From assembly GCF_946479275.1 (NCBI RefSeq), contig NZ_CAMLFE010000005.1, forward strand, positions 248,001 to 312,000: DNA of 64,000 nucleotides, in the 5' to 3' direction. This DNA is from an uncultured Bartonella sp. (GTDB taxonomy: Bacteria; Pseudomonadota; Alphaproteobacteria; Rhizobiales; Rhizobiaceae). Below the pieces are notes generated by a model. That model searched no databases and was not told the DNA's origin. It saw only the letters and a program-made list of their open reading frames with translations. Shown piece after piece: positions 1 to 8,568 of this stretch (its first letter is position 1; every line of letters begins with the position of its first letter). A program made the translations under genes and the position numbers.

Positions 1-1086
1 GAATGTCAGCTTGAGCTGGACACCGCCATCGGTATCCGACACATTGTAAAGATTATCAACGTTTTCCAAAGTACGTTTATAATCGATCGTAAGATCAAGC
101 CGCGGCTTCAAACTAGCTTTGGCGCCAACAACATTTTTACGGCTCCCTTCAAGAGCTGCACCTCTGGCAAGAACCGCCGGGTTCTGGTCTGCTGCATTGA
201 CGGCAACACTATCAAGGTCTCCGATATGAGGTAATGCCATACGTTTGGCGGGCAAAACTTCAACGTCCAGGCCAACCAGCGCATTCAACTTCTGATGAGC
301 GCGAGATAATTTGAGCTCGATATCTTTTCGCCGGTTGATCGCATTACTCAAGGCCAGACGCCCGCGAACGGCATCCGATTGAGGCGAAATACCACCGGTC
401 ACACTTTCACCGATTGTCTTGTTCAAAGCCGTAATTTTGTCGACATATCCGATAGCCGATTGCAACTGCTCGGTATAGGCCTGAACTGCCATATAAGCAT
501 TGGCCGTATCATACATCACTGTCAGATCTTCAGCATGCTTGGCATGTCCACTCGCGCGCAAGTTGTAACTTGCCGCTTCCTTGTCGGCATCGCGACGACC
601 AAAATCATAAATACTATAACGAACATCGACACCGGCAAAAGCAGTATCATCAAAGTCACGGTCACGGCTGGTGATACCACCGTCATAGCGAAGGTTCGGC
701 GCCGTTAATTCCGCACCGACCGTGGGATAATATTTGGCTTTTGCCTGATCAAGACGACTCTCGGCAATATCAAGCTGGCTCTTTGCAACTTTAATCGTCC
801 ACGAATAATCGGCAGCTTTTCTTAAAGCTTCGTCAAGCGTCAGTCTCTGTTTTTCGCGCTTTAAAACTTCCTTGGCTCTCGCTGTTGCCGGATTGTTTGC
901 GTTTGCAACTTTCGGATCCTTGCTGATGGCAGGCTGATCATTTTTGTCAACAGCCTGAGTTGTCATTGTATCAACGTCAGCATGTGCAGCCGAATTCCTA
1001 TTCGACGCACAACCTGTAGAAACAATACTGCAGCTCACCAATAGGATTGACACCACACGTTTGATATTTTCTGAGCAATTCATCAT
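1..1086 (-). CDS. TolC-family outer membrane efflux lipoprotein (partial, C-terminus outside window)
   Basis: About 362 N-terminal residues are visible and the gene runs off the left edge. The start is the ATG at 1086, immediately followed by a second ATG, with GAAAGG seven bases upstream. It begins four bases after the stop of the upstream channel-like gene, so the two are co-transcribed. The leader is hydrophobic (VSILLVSCSIVSTGC) with two possible lipidated cysteines; LVSC fits the lipobox best. A low-complexity stretch follows, then typical outer membrane efflux sequence: LTLDEALRKA, a TVGAELTAP segment, YSIYDFGRRDADK and long helices ending in an LVGLDVEVLP-like turn. The family forms trimeric outer-membrane exit ducts. 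This is the second TolC-like gene in the locus, and its inner-membrane partner is not in the window. Family assignment is secure; the substrate is unknown. Confidence 0.85.
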   Translation of the reverse strand, partial: MMNCSENIKRVVSILLVSCSIVSTGCASNRNSAAHADVDTMTTQAVDKNDQPAISKDPKVANANNPATARAKEVLKREKQRLTLDEALRKAADYSWTIKVAKSQLDIAESRLDQAKAKYYPTVGAELTAPNLRYDGGITSRDRDFDDTAFAGVDVRYSIYDFGRRDADKEAASYNLRASGHAKHAEDLTVMYDTANAYMAVQAYTEQLQSAIGYVDKITALNKTIGESVTGGISPQSDAVRGRLALSNAINRRKDIELKLSRAHQKLNALVGLDVEVLPAKRMALPHIGDLDSVAVNAADQNPAVLARGAALEGSRKNVVGAKASLKPRLDLTIDYKRTLENVDNLYNVSDTDGGVQLKLTF

Positions 1087-1089
1087 GAA

Positions 1090-2556
1090 TTAGCCTTTCG
1101 TGGGTGGAACGTCGCTAACCTTTTGCACAGCACGTATTGCTGAAACAATTGAAACGCGGGCTTCGGTCAAATCCCGCATTCCCTCCATAATTGCTTTTTG
1201 TTGAACTTGCATAACCTGATTTGCGTTTTGCAACGCTTCAGCCTGATTGACGCTGTAGCCCAGCAATTGATTAGTTGACTGCTGGATCGAACCGGCATTT
1301 GCCTGAAGTTCCTTGAGGTCGTTGGAAATTGCCTCTAACGCGCCCGTATTGGCATGAACCCCTTTTAGCTCGTTCGCGATTGCTTCAAGAGCACCCGTAT
1401 TATCCTCTATACCTTTAAGCTTGTTCGAAATCGTATCAAGGCTGCCCATAAATTCGATACGCATCTGGTTCAAGCCTGCAATAGCCTGCCCAATCGTCTG
1501 ACTGTTGCTTTCTTGTGCCTCGATACTGCGGGCGATATAGGCACTGTTCGATTTTACAATATCACCAAGGCCTGCCAATACCACCGAACCGTTCTGGAGA
1601 AGCTCGACAATCTGCTTGGTCGCCTCACCATTAGCCGTAACTGTGTTGAGGATGGTTTCAATCGACTGCTTATTGTTTTCCGATTGCTCGGAAATAACAG
1701 TCAACATTTTATCCATAGTTTCCTGTTGGATTGCCTGCCCCTGAACAAAATTGCCGGAGATATCCAGAAATTTTCCGGTGTCTTCATGTGAAAATTCGAC
1801 ATGGCGTGATAAAACCGCCGCCAGACGGTTGATCGCCCGCGTTGTTGCGTCGATTGTACCGGTCTCGCCCGCAACTTTCGAGGCTTCTTCACCACTTGCA
1901 ACGAAAGACCATTTTTCAATGTCATAGACCCAGCCATCAGTCGTACGCCCCATAAAGTGCGCAACCAAACCGGTGCAAATGGACGATCCCAAACCAAACA
2001 TGGAAGAGGAGAATGCCGTTGCCATACCACCAAGTGGTGCGGCCAAAGAATTGATAAGGGATTTTGCCTGAATTTCGTCAGCAGAAGAGAGAACATCGAT
2101 TGAACCGCGAATACCTTCCATCGTGAAGGTCAAACCGAAGAAGGTACCGAGCAAGCCCATCGAGATAACCGCACCGGCGGCATAAAACAGAAAGTCGACA
2201 CGCCAATCAAGGGCTTTTGCCACCAGTGCAACTGCCGAGTTCCGCTCATCCTCGTTGAAACTGATAAGATCGTGAAGGCGCCCGCGAAGCAACCGCATGC
2301 CACCTTTAAGCTTCGGCTCTTCGTCGCGCGGAAAATGACGCTTAAACTGCTCCCATTGCGCCATGCCGCGTCCGACAAAAAAGTTCGCATAGAGAGCATA
2401 GAGCAAAACGATTACATCAAAACAGGCAATAATCGAGTTGAAAACAATATTGTGCGCTACAAAATCGCCATGGAAAGCCAGAGTGTAGAACAAGGCAAAC
2501 AGCGACAGCACTGTCAACAGCAATGACAAATAGAGCACAGAACGTGTAGATCTCAT
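1090..2556 (-). CDS. MotA/TolQ/ExbB-family proton-channel-like protein with long coiled-coil tail
   Basis: A 488-residue protein. Two membrane segments lie at about residues 8-28 and 37-60. A MotA/TolQ/ExbB-like pair follows: about 127-148 contains GLLGTFFGLTF, and about 170-200 contains GGMATAFSSSMFGLG. The C-terminal half (about 240-488) is hydrophilic and helical, with three 17-residue near-repeats of the form I(S/A)N-LKG--NTGALEA followed by a Gln/Asn-rich end. ATG at 2556 follows AAGGGGG. Family members form pentameric inner-membrane channels that couple ion flow to a periplasmic partner. No TolR/ExbD/MotB partner is visible; it may lie beyond position 1. ZorA of Zorya defence has a similar tail, but the other Zorya genes are absent and the neighbour is a TolC-like protein, so I favour an envelope or secretion role. 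Function is inferred only. Confidence 0.75.
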   Translation of the reverse strand: MRSTRSVLYLSLLLTVLSLFALFYTLAFHGDFVAHNIVFNSIIACFDVIVLLYALYANFFVGRGMAQWEQFKRHFPRDEEPKLKGGMRLLRGRLHDLISFNEDERNSAVALVAKALDWRVDFLFYAAGAVISMGLLGTFFGLTFTMEGIRGSIDVLSSADEIQAKSLINSLAAPLGGMATAFSSSMFGLGSSICTGLVAHFMGRTTDGWVYDIEKWSFVASGEEASKVAGETGTIDATTRAINRLAAVLSRHVEFSHEDTGKFLDISGNFVQGQAIQQETMDKMLTVISEQSENNKQSIETILNTVTANGEATKQIVELLQNGSVVLAGLGDIVKSNSAYIARSIEAQESNSQTIGQAIAGLNQMRIEFMGSLDTISNKLKGIEDNTGALEAIANELKGVHANTGALEAISNDLKELQANAGSIQQSTNQLLGYSVNQAEALQNANQVMQVQQKAIMEGMRDLTEARVSIVSAIRAVQKVSDVPPTKG

Positions 2557-3547
2557 ACGACCCCCTTATGAATAAAAAAAAGCATGGCCCAACTTCTGCC
2601 TTATCTTCACTGCGGCAACTTGCCAACAACCCTTTTGCCCCGAAACCGGCCTAGACAGTTAATTTTTACCGCCACGACGCACCTGCCAGTTAAGAATCAG
2701 TATAGTCTTTTAACGGTTTGGCAAATCTTTTCAAGGTGTGGTTAATTTTTGGTTAATGAACTTTATGAAATCTCCATGGTGTAAGTGCATCACATTGATT
2801 CCAAATCAAATATATCCTGAAACCGAAATATCCATAGACAACCTCGGTTACCACGGTGATTAACACTGCTTAACAAATAGATAATAAACCCATGGTTGGC
2901 AATTCGTCATCTAATCATTTGCGATCGAGAGTCCACTTTTTCAAAAACATGTTTTCGATATCCGTAAGACTATTTTATAATCGTAATTTACAAAAAGAAA
3001 AACGTTATAATTTTTATTTCATGAGTCATATTTTTTAATGAAAAAATTATATATTTTATAATTTTTAAATTCAAAATTTTTTAAAATAAATATATTTAAT
3101 TGAATTTAAAATTGTTATTTTTATATTCATTATATTTTTTGTAATTTAATTTTTTAATTCATACATAATAAAAAATTATACTTCAATTGAATTATTTTAT
3201 TCAGAATTAAATCAAATAAAAATTTGTGGATAACGTTGAAGCCTTTTTTCTGCCGAACGAGTTTATATAAGCAACTCAATAACTCTTCAAAATCGGTGAA
3301 TCGAACTTATGATTGCCCGTTTCAATTTCAATTGACTGTATTTGCGCGCACTCCGCGCCAATCCCGATGACCATACTATTCCATTGTGGCCGGTGCTTTC
3401 TGCAACGCCCCGAAAAGTGGGTAAAGTCTGGTCGCTGAAAAATATAAGCCGACTTATTTTCGTGACATTTTGTCGCATTAAACGCTTTAATAAAACAGAA
3501 CTTTACAATTCTGCGTCTTTTTAAAAGTCTCCAGCCAAAAAAAGGGC
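2557..3547. other. Long AT-rich intergenic region
   Basis: Almost 1 kb without a supportable gene, between two minus-strand genes. Positions about 2960-3230 are extremely AT-rich and probably include the promoter of the channel/TolC-like pair. A more GC-rich patch at about 3330-3480 carries 60-63 codon ORFs on both strands that resemble nothing I recognise. Its GAAAAGTGGG stretch is reminiscent of short dispersed repeats common in rhizobial intergenic DNA, but this is weak. Confidence 0.5.
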
Positions 3548-6500
3548 TTAATGCGTCGTAGGGTCGTTAAACCTATCAAAGAGTTGATTTTCAGCTGCGC
3601 CTTTGTTCAACATAAACAAAGCAGTTTTTCCATCGGTGAAAACGGTCTGGAAACCGATAACAGCAGAGCGAGTTAAAAAGTTTCTGTTGTTTTCTTTGTT
3701 ATCTTTATCATCGCGCAATGAAGCCACAAAATTATTTTCATAAAGGTCAGCGACAATTGTTGAAGCCTGCTTGTTCAAGACATTGATTTTGTCGCCGTAA
3801 TAAACTCCTTTAACATCGACAACGACTCCACTATCAAAGCCGTCTGCTTGCGAAAACGAAAGGTCAATCAAATGGGTTGCACCGAGATTATCGCGATAAT
3901 TTTTGCGAATGCTCATGCGCGCACCAAGTTTACCATCATCGGTTTTAAAATTGGCAACCAAGGCTGTTTCATCCAAAGGGTTTTCAGGTGAATGCGGTGG
4001 CTTCAACGACCATGTAACAGTCGATTGCAATTTCACTTGTTTGCCTTTTTTATCATTGATAAGCAAGAGACTGGCCTCTGGTTTTTCAATACCCGCACCT
4101 TGTTTGTCTTGAGACAACTTTTCCGTATCATTCTTGATGTTATCGGTAGGTTCGTCATCACTATTTTTGTTTGGCATCTCCTCTACAACTGGCCGAGTAA
4201 CCGATATCGGAATGGATGCAAGTTTTTCAGGCTGTTTTTTATCAATCACCGATGACGCGTCATTCGAACTTTTTATATCATCAGATTCTGTCGGCTTGGC
4301 TTCATCTTTCTCACCGGATTTTAGAGGTTCATCAGCTTTTTCCTCTATGATTTTTTTACCAAAATTGTTTTGGTCGTTTTTTTGATTCTTCGAAGCAATG
4401 TAATTTTCGCGTAGCAATTTTTCCGCATTGTCATTTAACCCCTTGTCATTGATGGCAGCGGTTTGTGCCGGATCCGGATTATTGCGTACATCCTGATCTC
4501 GCGTTGCAATATTTTGGGGATGTTGTTCGGTAAGTGGTATTGACGGACCTGAACGACTGAGGAAATAAGCACCAAAAGCGAGCACAAAAACAAAAAATGC
4601 ACCGGCTGCAACCGAACGACCAGTCAATATTTTTGCAAAGTTACTTGACCGTTGCCCACGCGATAGCGAACGATTAACGGTTTTTCCTCTGTCTTTTTGA
4701 TCGAAAGAACTTACAGTCGGGAAGAGATCCTGTTCCAGCCGATCGTTACGTGCGTTATCAAGACGGTCGAAAAACTCAGTTCTCTTCTGCTCGAACTTTT
4801 CGGCGATGTCGAGCGTACTCTCTTTTTCTTCCTTTTCGTCTGATACGCCAGCAGGAAATTCTTCCTCCACCTTTCTGTTTTTTTCCGGAATCTCGTGGCC
4901 AGAAAAAGCCAGAACCTTGCTTTCTTCATCAATTGACGTCGTGCCGTCATTGTTGGAAATAATTGTGCGTTTTTCTGAAATAACTTCAGTTTTTCCATAT
5001 GTACTTGCCTGCCCCTCTGGAAAAGAGGAGCCATCATCTGGTTTTGCCCATTCTTCGCCGGAATTATTTTTAACTGGAGCAGCGGATTCAACTAAAAAAG
5101 TCTTCTCCGACGAACGATTTAACTGGGCCTGTGGTTTTGTATCCGCATTATTTTGTTCTATCGATTTTCCATTTGCATCGTTAGAAAATCGGTTTGATAA
5201 ACCACCCAAGCGATTATCGTCATCGGAACGGTTTTTGATGGGAGAACCGGTACGATCATTTTGAACAGGATTTTGACTGACTTTCAAAAAGCTGTCGGCA
5301 GTTTTATCTTGCTTGCGGTTCAGTTCCTCTACATCTGGTTTGTGGGGTGGATTATTGTGCCCGATTCCTTGCGAAATAGGCGCCGAAACTTTGGCAGCAG
5401 TGGTTTTCGCAGACATAACACTGTTTACAACACCTTTGTCCGCATTATAGGCCGACATATTAGCGGGATTTGCTTTTGTTGCAATTTCTGGTGTTTGCAA
5501 TTCATTTGTACCCGCTTGACCATTCGCTTTGCGAGAGAAAATCTCAGCTTTATCAGCGTCCTTGGAAATCGGCGTTGTTGACGCCATAACGACTGTTTCT
5601 GTTTTAAAGCCTGCTATTTGATGATTACTGCCGCTATCGGCTTTATTGGTGGCAGTCTCTCTATCGAACGTGCCAAAGGGCTGCCTTTCCATGCTAGCCG
5701 TCTGTCCACCAATCGTACCAAAAGCGTCCTTTTCAAAGAACCCTCCCGCTGAAGCTGGATAGGATGGCGTATCAATATAGAGAGGATAATCATCAACAGC
5801 CGAGCGACGGGGAAAACCACGCCTGGATTTGGAAAAGCCAAAGACGCCAGTCGCTTCTTTCGGAGTCCCTGACTTTGTGTCTATGTTTTTCCTATCAATG
5901 TCTTTCCCGTCAATATCTTTCCCACCAACGCCGACCTCACCAACGTCTTTTATGTGTCGAGCATTAATGCTTGTCGCGGCAACGCTATCTTGCTTTAAAG
6001 AGGATGTTTCTGATTGACCGGCATTGACTGACGTTGTTTCCAATCTATTTTCAGGCATTTCAGTAAAAGCCGGTTGCGGTTTCTTCGCGTAATCGTTTTC
6101 AACTCTTGTCTCATTTTTTAAAGTGTTCGAAAAAGCACTTTTTGCCACCATCTGGTCAACACGACCTATCGGTTCTTGCGCTACTTCCTCAGCTTGTCTG
6201 TTTTCCGAACGAGTTTCACTTGCTGTCTTGTCGCGCAGATCTAAATTGTCGCGCGGTTGGCTTTGTGAACTGTCATCGGCTTTCTCACGCAGATTGACAC
6301 TACGGGGCTCGGCCTCGATCATGTGCTCCGCCTGTGCATCACTTTTAACAAAAAGACTGTCGTCGGTCACCGACTTTTTGTCTTCTACAACGGGGCGAGG
6401 TTGAAATATCTGCTCCTCTCCTTTGCCGTTTTGATCCTCACGTTCTTTTTCAAGAGTTTCATCGGCAATATTCTTTGAAAGTTCATTGAATTCCTCTTCA

Positions 6501-7120
6501 AGGCCTTCAATCAGTGGTTCGATATGGCCGTCATCCAAATCAGAACCGGATGGCTCAAACTTATCACTACGCTCTCCATTGATATCTGTTAATTCAGAGT
6601 TCTGATTATCATTTCGCGACTGATCTGCAATGTTGAGGTCAACAGGGTAAGCCTCATCGGGCAAGACTTGCGAACTCTCCTCTTGTCCTGAATGTAAAGT
6701 AAAAACTTCATGTTCCCTATCAGGCTGAAGTGCCTGTTTGTCTTCGTCGATTTTTTCAATCTTTATTAATTGCGCTGGTTCGCCGGATAAAGGGCGCAAT
6801 TTCAACGGATCAACGACAACATCACGACGGGTTCCAAAATAATCCGGAAGGTAAGCATTGTAAGCAAAATGGCAGGTCGCATTGTCTTCCCTGAGTTCGA
6901 AAAATTCAGGTTCCAGAACGTAAAAAGCCTCGACTTCACAGATTGCTGCTTCAAGCTGGAGCATATAGGAACGTCGCACAAGTTCCGGAGCGTCCATTTC
7001 GGAGAGTTTGGATTTGATTGCAGAACGTGCCTTTTCATAGATGTGCTGCCGCACTTCCGATGTCGGCTTCATTTTCTGCTTTTCTATCGACTTCTTGAGC
7101 AGTTCGGCAATATTAACCAT
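3548..7120 (-). CDS. Large single-pass inner-membrane protein of unknown function
   Basis: A 1190-residue protein. Residues 1-120 look globular (alpha-helical, starting MVNIAELLKKSIEKQK). Residues about 120-830 are highly charged, Ser/Asn/Gln-rich and probably disordered, with a short DGKDIDRKNIDTKS repeat. One membrane segment lies at about 836-855 (AAGAFFVFVLAFGAYFLS). After another disordered stretch, a folded C-terminal domain of about 150 residues (from about 1020, with TVTWSLKPP and ARMSIRKN) faces the periplasm. From memory this end resembles a domain at the C-terminus of rhizobial hypothetical membrane proteins. The topology (cytoplasmic N-terminus, one TM, periplasmic C-terminus) is like TolR or MotB but vastly larger, and the TM lacks the essential Asp. 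It lies in the same direction just downstream of the type I secretion genes, so a role in adhesin export or display is possible but unproven. Confidence 0.65.
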   Translation of the reverse strand: MVNIAELLKKSIEKQKMKPTSEVRQHIYEKARSAIKSKLSEMDAPELVRRSYMLQLEAAICEVEAFYVLEPEFFELREDNATCHFAYNAYLPDYFGTRRDVVVDPLKLRPLSGEPAQLIKIEKIDEDKQALQPDREHEVFTLHSGQEESSQVLPDEAYPVDLNIADQSRNDNQNSELTDINGERSDKFEPSGSDLDDGHIEPLIEGLEEEFNELSKNIADETLEKEREDQNGKGEEQIFQPRPVVEDKKSVTDDSLFVKSDAQAEHMIEAEPRSVNLREKADDSSQSQPRDNLDLRDKTASETRSENRQAEEVAQEPIGRVDQMVAKSAFSNTLKNETRVENDYAKKPQPAFTEMPENRLETTSVNAGQSETSSLKQDSVAATSINARHIKDVGEVGVGGKDIDGKDIDRKNIDTKSGTPKEATGVFGFSKSRRGFPRRSAVDDYPLYIDTPSYPASAGGFFEKDAFGTIGGQTASMERQPFGTFDRETATNKADSGSNHQIAGFKTETVVMASTTPISKDADKAEIFSRKANGQAGTNELQTPEIATKANPANMSAYNADKGVVNSVMSAKTTAAKVSAPISQGIGHNNPPHKPDVEELNRKQDKTADSFLKVSQNPVQNDRTGSPIKNRSDDDNRLGGLSNRFSNDANGKSIEQNNADTKPQAQLNRSSEKTFLVESAAPVKNNSGEEWAKPDDGSSFPEGQASTYGKTEVISEKRTIISNNDGTTSIDEESKVLAFSGHEIPEKNRKVEEEFPAGVSDEKEEKESTLDIAEKFEQKRTEFFDRLDNARNDRLEQDLFPTVSSFDQKDRGKTVNRSLSRGQRSSNFAKILTGRSVAAGAFFVFVLAFGAYFLSRSGPSIPLTEQHPQNIATRDQDVRNNPDPAQTAAINDKGLNDNAEKLLRENYIASKNQKNDQNNFGKKIIEEKADEPLKSGEKDEAKPTESDDIKSSNDASSVIDKKQPEKLASIPISVTRPVVEEMPNKNSDDEPTDNIKNDTEKLSQDKQGAGIEKPEASLLLINDKKGKQVKLQSTVTWSLKPPHSPENPLDETALVANFKTDDGKLGARMSIRKNYRDNLGATHLIDLSFSQADGFDSGVVVDVKGVYYGDKINVLNKQASTIVADLYENNFVASLRDDKDNKENNRNFLTRSAVIGFQTVFTDGKTALFMLNKGAAENQLFDRFNDPTTH

Positions 7121-7396
7121 TATATAGTCTCAAGTCCTCTAAACTCGGTCCGATCCAATTTTGTCTATTTCCATAAATATTGTTTATTGCTAAATATTTT
7201 ATTATTATTTTTTCAATAATTATTTAATTTTATTATACTTTTCACTTTGAAAGCTATTTCTTCAACCCAGTTGTTTCGAACACAAATTCAAAAAATAGGT
7301 GGCCCACTCTTCTACTGTTCGGGGGATAAAGAGCGGGCCCGAGATAAAACGGGTGAAAGAGGGGTTTAGTCTATCACCGTTGATTTATCCCGTTTT
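7121..7396. other. Intergenic gap after the secretion operon
   Basis: A 276-base gap. AAAACGGG at about 7346 and CCCGTTTT at about 7389 form an inverted repeat with a loop of about 35 bases, just past the HlyD-family stop. It is only a weak terminator candidate. The part near 7150-7250 is AT-rich and may hold a promoter for the 1190-residue gene. Confidence 0.3.
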
Positions 7397-8566
7397 CTAA
7401 CGTTCCCGTAGCGCCTCCTTCGCCCGATTGAGCGGTTTGATAAGATAATCAAGTACAGTTTTTTCACCGGTACTAATTTCGGCGGTTGCCACCATTCCTG
7501 GAATAATCTGGTGCTTTTTACCGTCTTTGGTTTCAAGATAGCTGTGGTCAGTCAGGATATAGGCGCGATAATAATAGACACGTTTGTCGACATCGTCTTC
7601 GATTGAATCCGGCGAAACCATTTGCACATGCCCTGGCAAAGAACCGTAAATTGCTGAATCATAAGCGGTGATTTTCACATTCGCGTTCTGATCCTTATGG
7701 ATAAAGGCAATGTCACGCGGATTTAATTTGGCTTCAATAAGAAGTTGATCACCCAACGGTACAATTTCCATGAGCGTGCCACCCGGTGCAACAACACCAC
7801 CAATGGTCGTGACACGGATATCTTTAACAATACCGTTTGTAGGGGCACGAATAACTGTACGGGTCAACTGATCAGCCAATCCTTCCCGTGCTTTTAACAG
7901 CGGTTCAAGGTCAGCCATGGTTTTGGTAAAATCACCACGCAAAGCGACATAATATTCGTTTTTTGTAGCGGCAAGACGCGAAGAAAGTTCGGCAGCATTC
8001 TGCTGAAGTTTCAAAACTTCAACTTCGCTTGCCGCTCCAGTCTTAAGCAGCGGTTTGGCAATTTCCACTTCGTTTTGAGCAAGTTTCAACTGCTCTGTGA
8101 GGTTGAGAACATTTTCTTTGAAAGCTTGTCTATTGGTATAAAAAAGCTCGGTCTCGCGATCAATGACTTCCTTCTGGTCGAGTATATCCTGCGGATATTT
8201 GATTTTTTCCTGATTGTTCATTTCAGCGTCAAGACGTGCTGCACGCGCTTTAAGAGCAACAATTTTGGCAAGTGTCTCATCAACATTGGACTTGGCTTTT
8301 GCCGGATCAAGAGAAGCAAGAATTTGCCCCTCTTTGACTTCGTCTCCTTCTCTAACCATCAGTTCGGCAAGAATTCCGCCTTCGAGGTTCTGGATAATCT
8401 GACCTTTTGATGCCGGCATCACTTTGCCTTCACCAATAGCCACTTCGTTCAAAACCGCGAAATAGGACCAGACAATAAAAATGCAGATCATCGCAATGAT
8501 GATCCACAAAATGACACGTGCACGCTGGTTGACGCCGTGAATTTTTACAAGTGAATCAACATTCAT
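7397..8566 (-). CDS. HlyD-family type I secretion membrane fusion protein
   Basis: A protein of about 389 residues that bridges the inner-membrane ABC exporter and the outer-membrane TolC duct. It has an N-terminal anchor (IIAMICIFIVWSYFAVL), a first lipoyl half-motif (EGGILAELMVREGDEVKEGQ), a long coiled-coil hairpin (about residues 85-210), the second lipoyl half (TVIRAPTNGIVKDIRV) and the C-terminal beta-barrel with GMVATAEISTGEKTVLDYL. Size and order match LapC/PrtE-type adaptors. Two ATGs are available. The one at 8572 overlaps the ABC gene by four bases, but its AGGGGG site is almost adjacent. The ATG at 8566 has the same AGGGGG at seven bases, so I prefer it. It is the last gene of the adhesin/halogenase/T1SS cluster. 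Confidence 0.93.
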   Translation of the reverse strand: MNVDSLVKIHGVNQRARVILWIIIAMICIFIVWSYFAVLNEVAIGEGKVMPASKGQIIQNLEGGILAELMVREGDEVKEGQILASLDPAKAKSNVDETLAKIVALKARAARLDAEMNNQEKIKYPQDILDQKEVIDRETELFYTNRQAFKENVLNLTEQLKLAQNEVEIAKPLLKTGAASEVEVLKLQQNAAELSSRLAATKNEYYVALRGDFTKTMADLEPLLKAREGLADQLTRTVIRAPTNGIVKDIRVTTIGGVVAPGGTLMEIVPLGDQLLIEAKLNPRDIAFIHKDQNANVKITAYDSAIYGSLPGHVQMVSPDSIEDDVDKRVYYYRAYILTDHSYLETKDGKKHQIIPGMVATAEISTGEKTVLDYLIKPLNRAKEALRER

Positions 8567-8568
8567 TG

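Noticed and set aside
1090..2556. Possible ZorA of a Zorya anti-phage system
   Set aside because: The MotA domain plus coiled tail is similar, but the next gene is TolC-like and no ZorB, ZorC or ZorD gene is visible.
3287..3524. Opposing 60-63 codon ORFs in the intergenic region
   Set aside because: Neither has a convincing ribosome site or family resemblance; more likely chance ORFs or a fragment of a dispersed repeat.
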